From the NCBI GenBank assembly GCA_035553515.1, contig DATNDG010000002.1, positions 4,234 through 68,233 of the forward strand: a DNA stretch of 64,000 nt, read 5' to 3'. A program made the position numbers and the translations under genes. Each line of letters starts with the position of its first letter. Position 1 is the first letter of the stretch. The notes beneath the pieces are model-generated. The model was not told where the DNA came from and made no database searches. It was given only the letters and a program-made list of their open reading frames with translations. This stretch comes from DAHUYF01 sp035553515. Its GTDB lineage: Bacteria > Pseudomonadota > Alphaproteobacteria > ATCC43930 > CGMCC-115725. Below are positions 1 to 9,159 of this stretch, piece after piece.

Positions 1-606
1 ATCCGAGCTGTCCGATTTCGACATCTTCTTGCTGCCGTCGCGCAGGCTCATGACGCGCGTCGCCGCGCCGAAGATCTGCGGCTCGGGGAGCGGGAAATAC
101 TCGACGCCGTAGCGCCGGTTGAAGGCGCCGGCGAGATCGCGCGCCAGCTCCAGATGCTGCTTCTGGTCCTCGCCGACCGGCACGTGCGTCGCCTTGTAGA
201 GCAGGATGTCGGCGGCCATCAGCACCGGGTAGGCGTAGAGGCCGAGCCCGGCATTGTCGCGCTGCTTGCCGGCCTTCTCCTTGAACTGGGTCATGCGGTT
301 GAGCCAGCCGAGCGGCGTCAGGCAGGAGAGCAGCCAGGCGAGCTCGGCATGGCCCGATACCATGCTCTGGTTGAAGATGATGCAGCTCTCCGGGTCGATG
401 CCGGCGGCGATGTAGGCGGCCGTCACCTCGCGCGTCTGGGCGCGCAGCAGCGCCGGATCCTGCGGCTGGGTCAGCGCGTGCAGGTCGACGATGCAGAAGA
501 TGCAATCGTAATCGCGCTGCAGCGCCACCCAATTGCGGATCGCACCCAGGTAATTGCCGAGATGCAGATTGCCGGTGGGCTGCACGCCCGAGAAGATGCG
601 GTTCAT
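1..606 (-). CDS. trpS: Tryptophanyl-tRNA synthetase, N-terminal part (cut by window edge)
   Basis: Class I aminoacyl-tRNA synthetase that charges tRNA-Trp in the cytoplasm. The first 202 codons are present. The protein begins MNRIFSGVQPTGNLHLGNYL, which carries the HIGH-type motif (here HLGN) near residue 17, and the last visible residues contain KKMSKSD, the KMSKS loop that closes on ATP. The C-terminal anticodon-binding part lies beyond base 1. The ATG at 604-606 fits the usual start of the family. It lies 31 bases downstream of the murJ stop on the same strand, so murJ and trpS probably share a transcript; this pairing is common in alphaproteobacteria. Confidence 0.96.
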   Translation of the reverse strand, partial: MNRIFSGVQPTGNLHLGNYLGAIRNWVALQRDYDCIFCIVDLHALTQPQDPALLRAQTREVTAAYIAAGIDPESCIIFNQSMVSGHAELAWLLSCLTPLGWLNRMTQFKEKAGKQRDNAGLGLYAYPVLMAADILLYKATHVPVGEDQKQHLELARDLAGAFNRRYGVEYFPLPEPQIFGAATRVMSLRDGSKKMSKSDSSD

Positions 607-637
607 GCGCGGGTTATCGCCGTGCGGCCGGCATGGG

Positions 638-2179
638 TCAAGCCGGCTGACGCCGCAAGCGGGCGCGCAGCTCCCGCCAGTCGGCGACGCCGAAGACGAG
701 CGCCAGCAGCGCATATCCCGCAAGACCGCCGCCGATGAGCGCGGCAAGCGCCGCGAGCTTCACCGCGAGGCTGGCGGCAAGCGCGCCCGCCAGCAGCCGC
801 TTCAGCAGCAGCAGCAGCGCGCCCATGCCGAGCGCCGCGCCCAGGATGCGCGGCAGCGCGCGCCGCAGCCTTTGGTCGAGCGCGAAATGGCCGCGGCGCG
901 ACAGCACGATGCTCAGCAGCAGCGCGTTGATCCAGCCGGCAATCGAAAGCGCCAGCGCGATGCCGGTCTGTGCCAGCAGTAATCCTAACCCCAGCGTCAG
1001 TGCCACATTCACCGCCATGGTGAGCGCCGCGATCTTCACCGGCGTCTTCGTGTCGTGGCGGGCGAAATAGCCCGGCGTCATCACCTTCACCATGACGAAG
1101 GCGGGCAGCCCCGCGGCATAGGCGGCGAGCGCCGGCGCAGTGGCGGCGGTATCGGCGGCGGTGAACTTGCCGTGCTGGAACAGCACCGCAAGGATGGGGT
1201 GGGCGGCGATGGCCAGGCCGATCGCCGCCGGCAGCGTGAGCAGCAGCGCCAGCTCCATCCCGCGATTCTGCGTGGTGTTGGCGGCGGCATCCTCGCCGAG
1301 CCGCACCTGGCGCGACAGCGGCGGCAGGATCGCCGTGCCGACGGCGATGCCGAGCACGGCGAGCGGCAGCTGGTTCAGCCGGTCGGCGTAATTGAGATAG
1401 GAGACGGTGCCGGTCGGCAGCAGCGAGGCCATCGCCGTCGAGACCACCAGGTTGATCTGCAGCACACCCGCGCCGAAGATGCCGGGCAGCATGATGCGCA
1501 GCAACCGGCGCACTTCCGGCGTAAGCCGCGGCAGCGGCAGCGACAGCGGCAGCCCCGCCTGCCAGCAGGAGAACATGAGCCAGAGGAATTGCGCGAGTCC
1601 CGCCGCCGCGACCGCCCATGCCAGCGCCTCGCCGGTCAGCGGCCGCACCAGCAGCAGCACGCCGATGAGGAAGATGTTGAGCAGCACCGGCGTGAAGGCG
1701 GTCGCGGCAAAGCGCTCGAGCGAATTGAGCACGCCCCCCTGCAGCGCGGTCAGCGAGATGAAGACCAGATAGGGGAACATGATGCGCGTGAGGTCGACGG
1801 CGAGCGCGAATTTCTGCGGGTCCGCGCGAAAGCCGGGGGCGATCACGTCGAGAATGCGCGGCGCCAGCAGCTCGCCCGCCACCAGGAAGATCAGCAGCGC
1901 CGCCAGCAGCACGGCGAGCGCGTCCTCGGCGAAGCGCCGCGCCACGGGGCGGCCCTCACGCGCGAGCTTGCCGGCGAAAAGCGGCACGAAGGCGGCGTTG
2001 AACGCGCCCTCGGCGAAGAGGCTGCGGAACATGTTGGGGAGCCTGAGCGCGACGAAGAACGCGTCCGAGATCGGGCTCGCGCCGAGGAAGGCCGCCACCA
2101 GCATCTCGCGCACGAAGCCCAGGAGGCGGCTCACCATGGTGTAGCCGCCGACGGTGGCGGCGGAGCGCAGCAAGGCCAT
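638..2179 (-). CDS. murJ: Lipid II flippase MurJ (MviN)
   Basis: Multi-pass inner-membrane protein of the MOP superfamily that flips lipid-linked peptidoglycan precursor to the periplasmic side. About 513 residues, normal for MurJ. The N-terminus MALLRSAATVGGYTMVSRLL followed by GFVREMLVAAFLG is the characteristic first helix, and the next segment RLPNMFRSLFAEGAFNAAFV is the conserved MurJ signature. An in-frame ATG 17 codons upstream (2230) exists, but the residues it adds are not MurJ-like, so the ATG at 2179 is preferred. Followed closely by trpS; divergent from dapB with about 105 bases between them. Confidence 0.95.
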   Translation of the reverse strand: MALLRSAATVGGYTMVSRLLGFVREMLVAAFLGASPISDAFFVALRLPNMFRSLFAEGAFNAAFVPLFAGKLAREGRPVARRFAEDALAVLLAALLIFLVAGELLAPRILDVIAPGFRADPQKFALAVDLTRIMFPYLVFISLTALQGGVLNSLERFAATAFTPVLLNIFLIGVLLLVRPLTGEALAWAVAAAGLAQFLWLMFSCWQAGLPLSLPLPRLTPEVRRLLRIMLPGIFGAGVLQINLVVSTAMASLLPTGTVSYLNYADRLNQLPLAVLGIAVGTAILPPLSRQVRLGEDAAANTTQNRGMELALLLTLPAAIGLAIAAHPILAVLFQHGKFTAADTAATAPALAAYAAGLPAFVMVKVMTPGYFARHDTKTPVKIAALTMAVNVALTLGLGLLLAQTGIALALSIAGWINALLLSIVLSRRGHFALDQRLRRALPRILGAALGMGALLLLLKRLLAGALAASLAVKLAALAALIGGGLAGYALLALVFGVADWRELRARLRRQPA

Positions 2180-2284
2180 GGGGGCAAGGGTGTAAAGGAA
2201 TTGCCGCGGCGGCGGAAGGGCGCTTGTCATTTGCGCCGAGCGCGGCTAACGGTCGCGTCGGCGGCGAAGAGGGCGGGGCGCGAC

Positions 2285-3097
2285 ATGGATAAGATTCGCA
2301 TCGGCATCACCGGCTGCGGCGGCCGCATGGGGCGGATGCTGGTGGCCGAAGTGCAGGGCGCCGCCGGGTTGCGGCTCTCGGGCGGCAGCGAGGCGCCGGG
2401 GAGCGCGTTGGTCGGCCGCGACATCGGCGAGCTGGCCGGCATCGGTCCCGTCGGGCTCCAGGCGACGGCGGATGCGGCGGCGCTGATCGGCGCCGCCGAC
2501 GTCATCATCGACTTCTCCGCGCCGGCGGCGGCGGCGGAGCATGCCCGGCTCTGCGGCGAGCGTGGCGCGGCGCTGGTTCTCGGTACCACCGGGCTCGGCC
2601 GCGCCGAAAGCGCGGCGGTCGAGGCGGCGGCGGGTCGCACGGCCATCGTCTGGGCGGCCAATATGAGCCCGGCCGTGACTTTGCTGCAGCAGCTTGTCGC
2701 CGAGGCGGCGCGGCGGCTCGGCGAGGATTACGACATCGAGGTGCTGGAGATGCACCACAAGCACAAGGTGGATGCGCCCTCGGGCACGGCGCTGGCGCTG
2801 GGCCGCGCCGCCGCCGAAGGGCGCGGCATCGATCTCGCCAGCCGCAGCCAGCGCGTGCGCGACGGCCATACCGGGCCGCGCAAGCCCGGCGATATCGGCT
2901 TCGCCACCCTGCGCGGCGGCGATGTCGTCGGTGACCACAGCGTGATCTTCGCCGGCGAAGGCGAGCGGCTCGAGCTTATCCACCGCGCCGGCAGCCGGCG
3001 CCTCTTCGCCCGCGGCGCGGTGCGCGCCGCCCGCTGGGTGGCGGGCCGCAAGCCCGGCCTCTACGGCATGAAGGACGTGCTGGGATTAAACGGCTGA
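2285..3097 (+). CDS. dapB: 4-hydroxy-tetrahydrodipicolinate reductase
   Basis: Cytoplasmic NAD(P)H-dependent reductase of the lysine/meso-diaminopimelate pathway. 270 residues, the usual length. The N-terminal Rossmann motif reads RIGITGCGGRMGRMLV. The substrate-binding signature appears as EMHHKHKVDAPSGTALALG, including the catalytic His/Lys segment, and the C-terminus GLYGMKDVLGL is typical. The start is the ATG just before KIRIGITG, preceded by a purine-rich GAGGGCGGGG stretch. Open frame extends far upstream but is non-coding there (reverse of murJ). Its 3' end overlaps the convergent DUF2244 gene by 12 bases. Confidence 0.96.
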   Translation: MDKIRIGITGCGGRMGRMLVAEVQGAAGLRLSGGSEAPGSALVGRDIGELAGIGPVGLQATADAAALIGAADVIIDFSAPAAAAEHARLCGERGAALVLGTTGLGRAESAAVEAAAGRTAIVWAANMSPAVTLLQQLVAEAARRLGEDYDIEVLEMHHKHKVDAPSGTALALGRAAAEGRGIDLASRSQRVRDGHTGPRKPGDIGFATLRGGDVVGDHSVIFAGEGERLELIHRAGSRRLFARGAVRAARWVAGRKPGLYGMKDVLGLNG

Positions 3098-3583
3098 GAG
3101 CCGCGCCCGCCAGCGGGCGAGCGCCTGCGTGAGGCCGCGCGCGACCCCCCGCCGCTCCTCGGGCCCCAGAAAGCTCCCCACCACCACCGACCGGCCATGC
3201 GAGGTCAGCACCAGGCGGTTGGTATGCTCGTCCTCCTCCTCGAAGCGGACGCGCAGCCAGAAGGGCTGGAACTGCCAGCGCTTGCGCTCGCCATAGATGC
3301 TGATGCGGTCGACGGTGAGGCTGTCCTCGGTCAGCCGCAGCTCCTCGCTCTGCCGCGCCTGGCGATAGTTCAGGCGGAAGGCGAGCCAGACCAGCAGCAC
3401 GTCGAGGCCGAAGAAGGGGGTCACCGGCCAGGCGCCGTGCAGCACGAAGAAGAGGCTGACGCAGAAGCTGACCCCGGCAATGAGCATCATCATCACCGCG
3501 AAGCCGCGCGGCGGCATGCTGCGGTGCGGCCGCAGCACAGCGTTATACTCCACCTCCGATACGGTCTCGGCCCGGTCGGTCAT
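3086..3583 (-). CDS. DUF2244 family membrane protein
   Basis: Small inner-membrane protein of unknown function, 165 residues. It has two adjacent hydrophobic segments around residues 27-70 (GFAVMMMLIAGVSFCVSLFF, then a second helix starting PFFGLDVLLVWLAF), followed by a soluble part with the family pattern GERKRWQFQPFWLRV and SHGRSVVVGSFL. DUF2244 proteins often lie beside nth in alphaproteobacteria, as here (divergent from nth, 83 bases apart). The role is not known. Convergent with dapB, sharing 12 bases. Confidence 0.85.
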   Translation of the reverse strand: MTDRAETVSEVEYNAVLRPHRSMPPRGFAVMMMLIAGVSFCVSLFFVLHGAWPVTPFFGLDVLLVWLAFRLNYRQARQSEELRLTEDSLTVDRISIYGERKRWQFQPFWLRVRFEEEDEHTNRLVLTSHGRSVVVGSFLGPEERRGVARGLTQALARWRARLSAV

Positions 3584-3666
3584 GCTTGGAACGATAGGTC
3601 AGCTCCTTGCCGAGGTAAACGCCGCAATGGCAGCGATCGTGCCCCGAGCGTGCTAAGCTCGGCGCC

Positions 3667-4362
3667 ATGGACCCGAAGGACGTTGACGAGTTCTTCCGCC
3701 GGCTCGCCCGCGAGCGCCCCGATCCGCGCAGCGAGCTCGACTACATCAATCCCTATACGCTGCTTGTCGCCGTCGTGCTCTCGGCGCAGGCGACCGATGC
3801 CGGCGTCAACAAGGCGACGGCGGCGCTCTTCAAGCGCGTCTCGACCCCGCAGCAGATGCTGGTGCTCGGCGAGGCCCAATTGCGCGACTACATCAAGACG
3901 ATTGGGCTCTTCAACACCAAGGCCAAGAACGTCATCGCGCTGAGCGAGAAGCTGGTGGCTGAGCATGGCGGCGAGGTGCCGCGGACGCGCGAGGCGCTGG
4001 AGCAGCTTCCCGGCGTCGGGCGCAAGACCGCCAACGTCGTCATGAACGTCGCCTTCGGCCAGCCCACCATCGCCGTCGACACGCATATCTTCCGCGTCGG
4101 CAACCGCACCGGCATGGCGCCAGGCAAGACACCGCTGCTGGTCGAGCAGGAGCTCGAGCGCGTCGTGCCCGACAAGTGGAAGCGCAACGCGCATCACTGG
4201 CTCATCCTGCACGGGCGCTACACCTGCATCGCCCGCAAGCCGCGCTGCGAGGTCTGCGTGGTCGCCGATCTCTGCGCCTATCCCGCCAAGACCGGCGTCG
4301 CCGCCACGCCGAAGCCCAAGGCACGCTCGCGCAAGAAGGCCGCGCCGCGCCGCCGCAAATAG
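3667..4362 (+). CDS. nth: Endonuclease III (DNA glycosylase/AP lyase)
   Basis: Base-excision repair enzyme that removes oxidised pyrimidines and nicks abasic sites. 231 residues. The helix-hairpin-helix and catalytic lysine are in LEQLPGVGRKTANVVMNVAF; the catalytic aspartate follows in VDTHIFRVGNRTGM. The four-cysteine iron-sulfur loop is present (CIARKPRCEVCVVADLC, spacing C-X6-C-X2-C-X5-C). The C-terminal tail is rich in Lys/Arg, a common DNA-binding extension. No strong ribosome site is visible before the ATG at 3667. Confidence 0.95.
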   Translation: MDPKDVDEFFRRLARERPDPRSELDYINPYTLLVAVVLSAQATDAGVNKATAALFKRVSTPQQMLVLGEAQLRDYIKTIGLFNTKAKNVIALSEKLVAEHGGEVPRTREALEQLPGVGRKTANVVMNVAFGQPTIAVDTHIFRVGNRTGMAPGKTPLLVEQELERVVPDKWKRNAHHWLILHGRYTCIARKPRCEVCVVADLCAYPAKTGVAATPKPKARSRKKAAPRRRK

Positions 4363-4367
4363 CCGGA

Positions 4368-6158
4368 TCAGCCGCCGCGCGGCTGCTCCTTCCTCGGCTC
4401 CTCCTTCTTCGGCTCGTTGTTGTCCCTGGACGCGGGATGCCGCTGCGGCGTCGCCGAGGGTCGGTGCTGCGGCGGCGCCGCATGCGGCTGCGGCGCGCGC
4501 ACCCAGCCATGCGGCGTGGCGACGAGCCGCATCTGCTGCGGCGGGTGGACGGGCTTCGCTGCCGTGCGCTGCGCCGCGTGCTGGCCGGGGGGCGGCCGAT
4601 GCGGCTGCGCCGCTTGAGCGCGTTCCTGCGGCCGCGCCGCGGCTGCGGGCGGATGCGCGTGTGAGGCCTCTTGCGGCTCGCGATGTTCGGCGGAGCGTCG
4701 GCTCGGGCCGGGTGCTTTGGGGAGAGCCGCGGCGGCGGCGGTCGGTCGGCCGGCCGTCGCTGGCGGCCGCTCCAGCCGTGGCGGCGCGTTCGGATGCGGC
4801 ACCGGGCGCGCCGCTTCGGGCATGGCGATGCCGGCGCGCGCCGCTGCGCCAGGCTCCAGATGCGCCAAGCGCGGCGAGGCCTTCTGCCGCGCCAGCGCCT
4901 CGTGCGGTACGGCCACCACCGCGCGCTGCACCGGTGCGGCGCGGACGAAGGCGGATGCCGACACCACCGTCGCCGCGCGCGCATTGTGGAAATGCGTGAC
5001 CGCCTCCGGCTGCGCGATCGTCGCCTTGGTGATCCGGTTGATCTCGACGCGGTTCACCGTGGTGATGTTCACCTCGCGGATATAGGTCACGCTCGCGACA
5101 TAGGCCGGCCGGTAAATCTCATGCGGCGCGAGCGGCACCCATCCGACCGCCGGCATCGCGGGTCCGGCGGCGATGGCGACGCCGAACCCGGCGCCGCCGA
5201 TGAAGGCGACCAGCGCCGGCGCGTAGACCGGCCGCAGCACGCGCTCGCCGGGACACCAGCCCCAGCGTCCGCCGACCTCGACCCAGCGCCCGTAATGGAA
5301 CGGCGCGAAGCCCCAGGGCGCATCGTCGATCCAGGTCCATCCCCAGGGCGGGACCCAGGCCCAATGACCGTAGCGATAGGGCGCCCAACCCGTCGCCACC
5401 GCCGTCGGATACCAGACGGCGCCGTAATCGGGGTCGCGCGTCCAGCGTCCATACTGGTCGAGATCCTCATAGCCCGTGGTCTCGGGCGAGAGATAGGTGA
5501 GGCTCGCCTCCGCCTGCTGCTGTTGGTCGCGCTGGAGCGCCCAATCGTCGAAGGGTGTGGCGCTGCCTTCGCTGAGCGTCACGCTGGCGGGCTCGCCGGC
5601 CACCGCTGCCGTCTCGCCCTCGAGCACGTCGACGCGCGAGCGCGGCCCGCTCACCGCCGCGCGGCCTTGCAGAACCGTCACCCGCAGCCGGTCGGGCGGC
5701 GCGCCGGCCGGGCCGTTACCGTCGCCGGCGTCGATGTCGTAGCTGCCGGGCGCGAGCAGTGTCACCGGCCCGCGCGGCGTCATCACCACGACGCCGCCGC
5801 GCGGCATCGCCGCGAGATGCAGATTGATCACGCCCTCCGACAGCGACAGCCGCGTCGAGCGGTCATCGAGCGCGACGATGTCGAGCGCCGTCCTCTCATC
5901 GAGGCGGATCTCGGCCGCACCCACTTCGAGCTCCAGCCGGGCTCTCGGCTCGGTCCAGAACGACTCGCCGGCAACCACGGGATAGTTGAGCGGCGCCGGG
6001 ACCCACTGGCTTTGACCGGCAGCATGGAACGATACCGTCCCGTCGATATGACTGATGCGGCCGACGCGGCCCGGCGGATCGCCCTGCGCCCAGGCCGTGC
6101 CGGCGGCGAGCACCAGGAACACGGCAAGCGATGTGCGGGTCAGCAATTTGCGGTGCAT
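4368..6158 (-). CDS. Exported FecR-domain / DUF6600 proline-rich protein
   Basis: About 596 residues. A signal peptide (MHRKLLTRTSLAVFLVLAAG, cleaved after AWA) precedes a FecR-like domain at about residues 35-170. Next come aromatic repeats of the DUF6600 type (LDQYGRWTRD, YRYGHWAWVPPWGWTW, FHYGRWVEVGGRWGWCPG). The C-terminal third is disordered, rich in Pro/Ala/His/Gln, ending in an acidic-basic tail (KKEEPRKEQPRGG). The ATG at 6158 is chosen over an upstream frame because it starts a clean signal peptide and has GGAGGAG eight bases upstream. Function unknown; likely periplasmic or envelope-associated. No FecI sigma factor or TonB receptor is adjacent, so this is not a classical Fec regulator. 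Confidence 0.82.
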   Translation of the reverse strand: MHRKLLTRTSLAVFLVLAAGTAWAQGDPPGRVGRISHIDGTVSFHAAGQSQWVPAPLNYPVVAGESFWTEPRARLELEVGAAEIRLDERTALDIVALDDRSTRLSLSEGVINLHLAAMPRGGVVVMTPRGPVTLLAPGSYDIDAGDGNGPAGAPPDRLRVTVLQGRAAVSGPRSRVDVLEGETAAVAGEPASVTLSEGSATPFDDWALQRDQQQQAEASLTYLSPETTGYEDLDQYGRWTRDPDYGAVWYPTAVATGWAPYRYGHWAWVPPWGWTWIDDAPWGFAPFHYGRWVEVGGRWGWCPGERVLRPVYAPALVAFIGGAGFGVAIAAGPAMPAVGWVPLAPHEIYRPAYVASVTYIREVNITTVNRVEINRITKATIAQPEAVTHFHNARAATVVSASAFVRAAPVQRAVVAVPHEALARQKASPRLAHLEPGAAARAGIAMPEAARPVPHPNAPPRLERPPATAGRPTAAAAALPKAPGPSRRSAEHREPQEASHAHPPAAAARPQERAQAAQPHRPPPGQHAAQRTAAKPVHPPQQMRLVATPHGWVRAPQPHAAPPQHRPSATPQRHPASRDNNEPKKEEPRKEQPRGG

Positions 6159-6228
6159 GAGCAGGCTCCTCCGCGGCGGAGCATCGCGGATCGATGACAG
6201 TGCCGCTGTGGCAATTCTAGGGCGCGCT

Positions 6229-6357
6229 TCACCACCGGTCGCCATGCCAATAATAGGGATGGTGGTAATAGCCGCCGCCCGTGTAAATGATGCAGCCGCC
6301 GAGCGAGGATACGGCGAGCATCAGGCCGAGGAGCGCGAGCCATCGTAAGCGATTCAT
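6229..6357 (-). CDS. Small putative lipoprotein, 42 aa
   Basis: The frame reads MNRLRWLALLGLMLAVSSLG then GC and a short mature part IIYTGGGYYHHPYYWHGDRW. It has a positively charged start, a hydrophobic core and a lipobox-like LGGC with Cys22 as the likely lipidated residue. The mature tail is only about 20 residues and rich in Tyr, His and Trp. A GGAG sits eight bases before the ATG. It lies 71 bases upstream of the FecR/DUF6600 gene on the same strand, whose aromatic repeats have a similar composition, so the two may be co-expressed. Function unknown. Confidence 0.6.
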   Translation of the reverse strand: MNRLRWLALLGLMLAVSSLGGCIIYTGGGYYHHPYYWHGDRW

Positions 6358-6489
6358 CCGGTGATCTCCGCCGGCGCGAGATGCGCCTCGTCGGTTTCTA
6401 TGCGTGAAGACCGGCGAAACGCGGCGGCTCTTTCGCGAATTTAATGATGGAATAGCGAAGCGGGCGCGACCGTTGTTGCCCGCCGCCGT

Positions 6490-9159
6490 TCAGCTCGAGG
6501 GCGCCGGCTCTTCGACACGGCGCAGCAGGAGCCTCAGCTCCGGCTTGCAGGAACCGCAATTCGTCCCCGCCGTTGTCGCTTCTCCGATCGCTTCGACGCT
6601 GTCGAGCCGGCGCTCGCGGATCGCCTGCTCGATGACCCGCTCGCCGATGCCGCAGCAGACGCAGACGAGCTTGCCGGCGTCGGGCGTGCCGGGCGGCGGC
6701 TCGCCCGAAAGGAGGCGCAGGCGGAGCGCGTGCACGCTGGGTTCGGCGAAGAGCCCCACCAGCCAGTCGCGCGCGATCGCCGGACGCTGCGGCGCGACGA
6801 AGAGGCAGGCATCGAGCCGGTCGCCGACCAGCCGCGCATAGCGGAAGCTGCCGGCCGCGGGGTCCTCATAGGTGAGCCACTGCACCGCCCGGCGCGCTTC
6901 GGGGAAGATGCGTCTTGCCCAGGCTTCCCAATCGGCCGGCGGCTCGTCGCCGGCGAGCTCGTAGCGCCAGCCATCATGTGTCACCGCTTGTGTCCAACCG
7001 ATCCCCTCGAGCGCGCCGGCGGGGAGCCGGCGCCGCGTCGCGAGGAAGGCCTGCCATCTGGGATGCCGCCGCTCGACGCGCACCGGCGTGTGCTTCAGCT
7101 CCGGCTGACCCGAGATCGGATCGGTCGCGGCGTTGACCACGGCGCCGATGCGCGCATCGCTCGCATGGGTCGTGCCCCAATGGATCGGCGCGAAGACGCT
7201 GCCGCGCGGCTGCTCCGCGCTGTGGCGAAGCCGGAGCACGGCTTCGCCATGCGCCGAGATCACCCGGACGAGCTCGCCATCGGCGATCGCGGTGTCCGCC
7301 GGATGGACGGCGAGGAAGGGCTCGGGCTCATGCGCGGCGAGGCTGGGCGAGCGGCCGGAGCGCGTCATGGTGTGCCATTGGTCGCGCAGCCTGCCGGTAT
7401 TCAGCAGCAAGGGGAACATCGCCGAGAGTGGATGGCGCGGCGGGCGCGGCGTCACCGGCACGAGCCGCGCGCGGCGATCGGCGGTGAAGAAGCCGCCCTC
7501 GGCGAAAAGCCGTTCGGTGCCCTGCGGCCGTGCGCGCGGCACCGGCCATTGCACCGGCGTCAGCGCCTCGTAGCCGGCATCGTCGATCTCGGCGAGGCCG
7601 CCGATATCGAAGGCGCGGCTGCCGTCATTCTCGAATTCGGAAAGCCGCGCATGCTCGCGGAAGATGTCGGCCGCGGAGCGATAGGCGAAGGACCGGGCGA
7701 ATCCCAGCCGCTGCGCCACTTCGGCGATGATCCGCCAGTCGGCACGCGCCTCCCCCGGCGGCTCGAGAAAAGCGCGCTGGCGCGAGATGCGCCGCTCGGA
7801 ATTCGTCACCGTTCCGTCCTTCTCGCCCCAGGCTAGCGCCGGCAGCAGCAGATCGGCGCAGCGCGTGGTGTCGGTGTCGCGCATGCAGTCGGAGACGATG
7901 ACCAGCGGGCAGCGTTTGAGCGCCGCGCGCACGCGCTCGGCTTCCGGCATGGTCACCACCGGGTTGGTGGACATGATCCAGAGGGCGCGGATCCGGCCCT
8001 CGGCCAGCGCGTCGAACATCTCGACCGCCTTGAGGCCGGCGCGCTCGGCCAGGGCCGGCGCGTGCCAGAAGCGCCGGGCGATGTCGCGATCCACTGGATT
8101 ATCGATCTCGAGATGCGCTGCGAGCTGGTTGGCGAGGCCGCCCACCTCGCGCCCGCCCATCGCATTGGGCTGCCCGGTGAGCGAGAGCGGCCCCGCGCCG
8201 GGCTTGCCGATGCGCCCGGTGAGCAGGTGGCAATTGAGAATGGCGGTCACCTTGTCGGTACCGCTGCTCGACTGGTTGATCCCTTGCGAATAAAGCGTCA
8301 TCGCTCGCTGGCTTTCGGCGAACCAGCCATAGAAGCGGTGAAGATCGGCCACCGGCACGCCGCAGCGCTCGGCGATGCTCGCGAGCGACGGGGCGGCGGC
8401 GCGCGCGGCGCCGAGCGTCGCGTCCGCGCCCGCGGTGTGACGCTCGAGGAACTCGCGATCGATCCGGCCGGTCTCGGCAAGATGGACGAGAAGACCGGCG
8501 AACAACACCGCGTCGCTGCCCGGGCGCAGCGCCAGATGCAGATCGGCCGCGTCGCTGCTGCGCGTGCGCCGCGGATCAATGACGACCAGCCGGCGCTCGG
8601 GATGCGCGGCACGGGCGCGCGCGATGCGGTCGAACAGGATCGGATGGCACCAGGCCGCGTTCGATCCGGCCAGCACCACCAGCTCCGCGGCATCGAGATC
8701 GGCATAGCTCGCCGGCACGACATCGGCGCCAAAGGCACGGCGATGCCCGGCAACGCTCGAGGCCATGCAGAGCCGCGAGTTCGTGTCGATGTTGGCCGTG
8801 CCGAGAAAGCCTTTGCAGAGCTTGTTGGCGACGTAATAGTCCTCGGTGAGCAGCTGGCCCGAGACGTAGAAGGCGACGGCGTCGGGGCCGTGCTCGTCGA
8901 TGGTGTGCGCAAGACCTTCGGCGGCAATCGTGAGCGCGCGGTCCCAGGAGACGCGCTCGCCCCGCCAGAGCGGATGGAGCAGCCTTCCGGCCGGCCCCAG
9001 CGTCTCGGCCAGCGCGGTTCCTTTGGAGCAGAGCCGACCGCGATTGGCGGGATGTCCGGCATCGCCGGCGATCTCGACCGCGCCGTCCCAGGAGCGGCCG
9101 GCACGAATGCCGCAGCCGACGCCGCAATAGGGGCAGGTCGTCGATACCGTGCGCTGCAT
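6490..9159 (-). CDS. nasC: Assimilatory nitrate reductase catalytic subunit with C-terminal BFD-like domain
   Basis: Molybdopterin enzyme that reduces nitrate to nitrite in the cytoplasm for nitrogen assimilation. 889 residues. The N-terminal 4Fe-4S cluster is C9-X2-C12-X3-C16 with Cys44 in GRLCSKG, followed by the Mo-bisMGD domains. Residues from about 835 form a bacterioferritin-associated-ferredoxin-like 2Fe-2S domain (LVCVCCGIGE and GTNCGSCKPEL). The ATG at 9159 overlaps the flp stop as TGATG, so the two are translationally coupled; a GTG one codon upstream is an alternative. The order narK / flp / nasC matches the assimilatory cluster of Bradyrhizobium, minus the haemoglobin gene. No nitrite reductase gene lies in the window. 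Confidence 0.93.
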   Translation of the reverse strand: MQRTVSTTCPYCGVGCGIRAGRSWDGAVEIAGDAGHPANRGRLCSKGTALAETLGPAGRLLHPLWRGERVSWDRALTIAAEGLAHTIDEHGPDAVAFYVSGQLLTEDYYVANKLCKGFLGTANIDTNSRLCMASSVAGHRRAFGADVVPASYADLDAAELVVLAGSNAAWCHPILFDRIARARAAHPERRLVVIDPRRTRSSDAADLHLALRPGSDAVLFAGLLVHLAETGRIDREFLERHTAGADATLGAARAAAPSLASIAERCGVPVADLHRFYGWFAESQRAMTLYSQGINQSSSGTDKVTAILNCHLLTGRIGKPGAGPLSLTGQPNAMGGREVGGLANQLAAHLEIDNPVDRDIARRFWHAPALAERAGLKAVEMFDALAEGRIRALWIMSTNPVVTMPEAERVRAALKRCPLVIVSDCMRDTDTTRCADLLLPALAWGEKDGTVTNSERRISRQRAFLEPPGEARADWRIIAEVAQRLGFARSFAYRSAADIFREHARLSEFENDGSRAFDIGGLAEIDDAGYEALTPVQWPVPRARPQGTERLFAEGGFFTADRRARLVPVTPRPPRHPLSAMFPLLLNTGRLRDQWHTMTRSGRSPSLAAHEPEPFLAVHPADTAIADGELVRVISAHGEAVLRLRHSAEQPRGSVFAPIHWGTTHASDARIGAVVNAATDPISGQPELKHTPVRVERRHPRWQAFLATRRRLPAGALEGIGWTQAVTHDGWRYELAGDEPPADWEAWARRIFPEARRAVQWLTYEDPAAGSFRYARLVGDRLDACLFVAPQRPAIARDWLVGLFAEPSVHALRLRLLSGEPPPGTPDAGKLVCVCCGIGERVIEQAIRERRLDSVEAIGEATTAGTNCGSCKPELRLLLRRVEEPAPSS

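Noticed and set aside
1055..2284. Long open frame ahead of dapB that would make a 680-residue protein
   Set aside because: The first 410 codons read against murJ and are Arg/Gln/His-rich shadow sequence; dapB homology starts sharply at the ATG at 2285.
4368..6158. FecR anti-sigma factor
   Set aside because: It has a signal peptide instead of a cytoplasmic N-terminus and membrane helix, and no FecI-type sigma factor or TonB receptor lies nearby.
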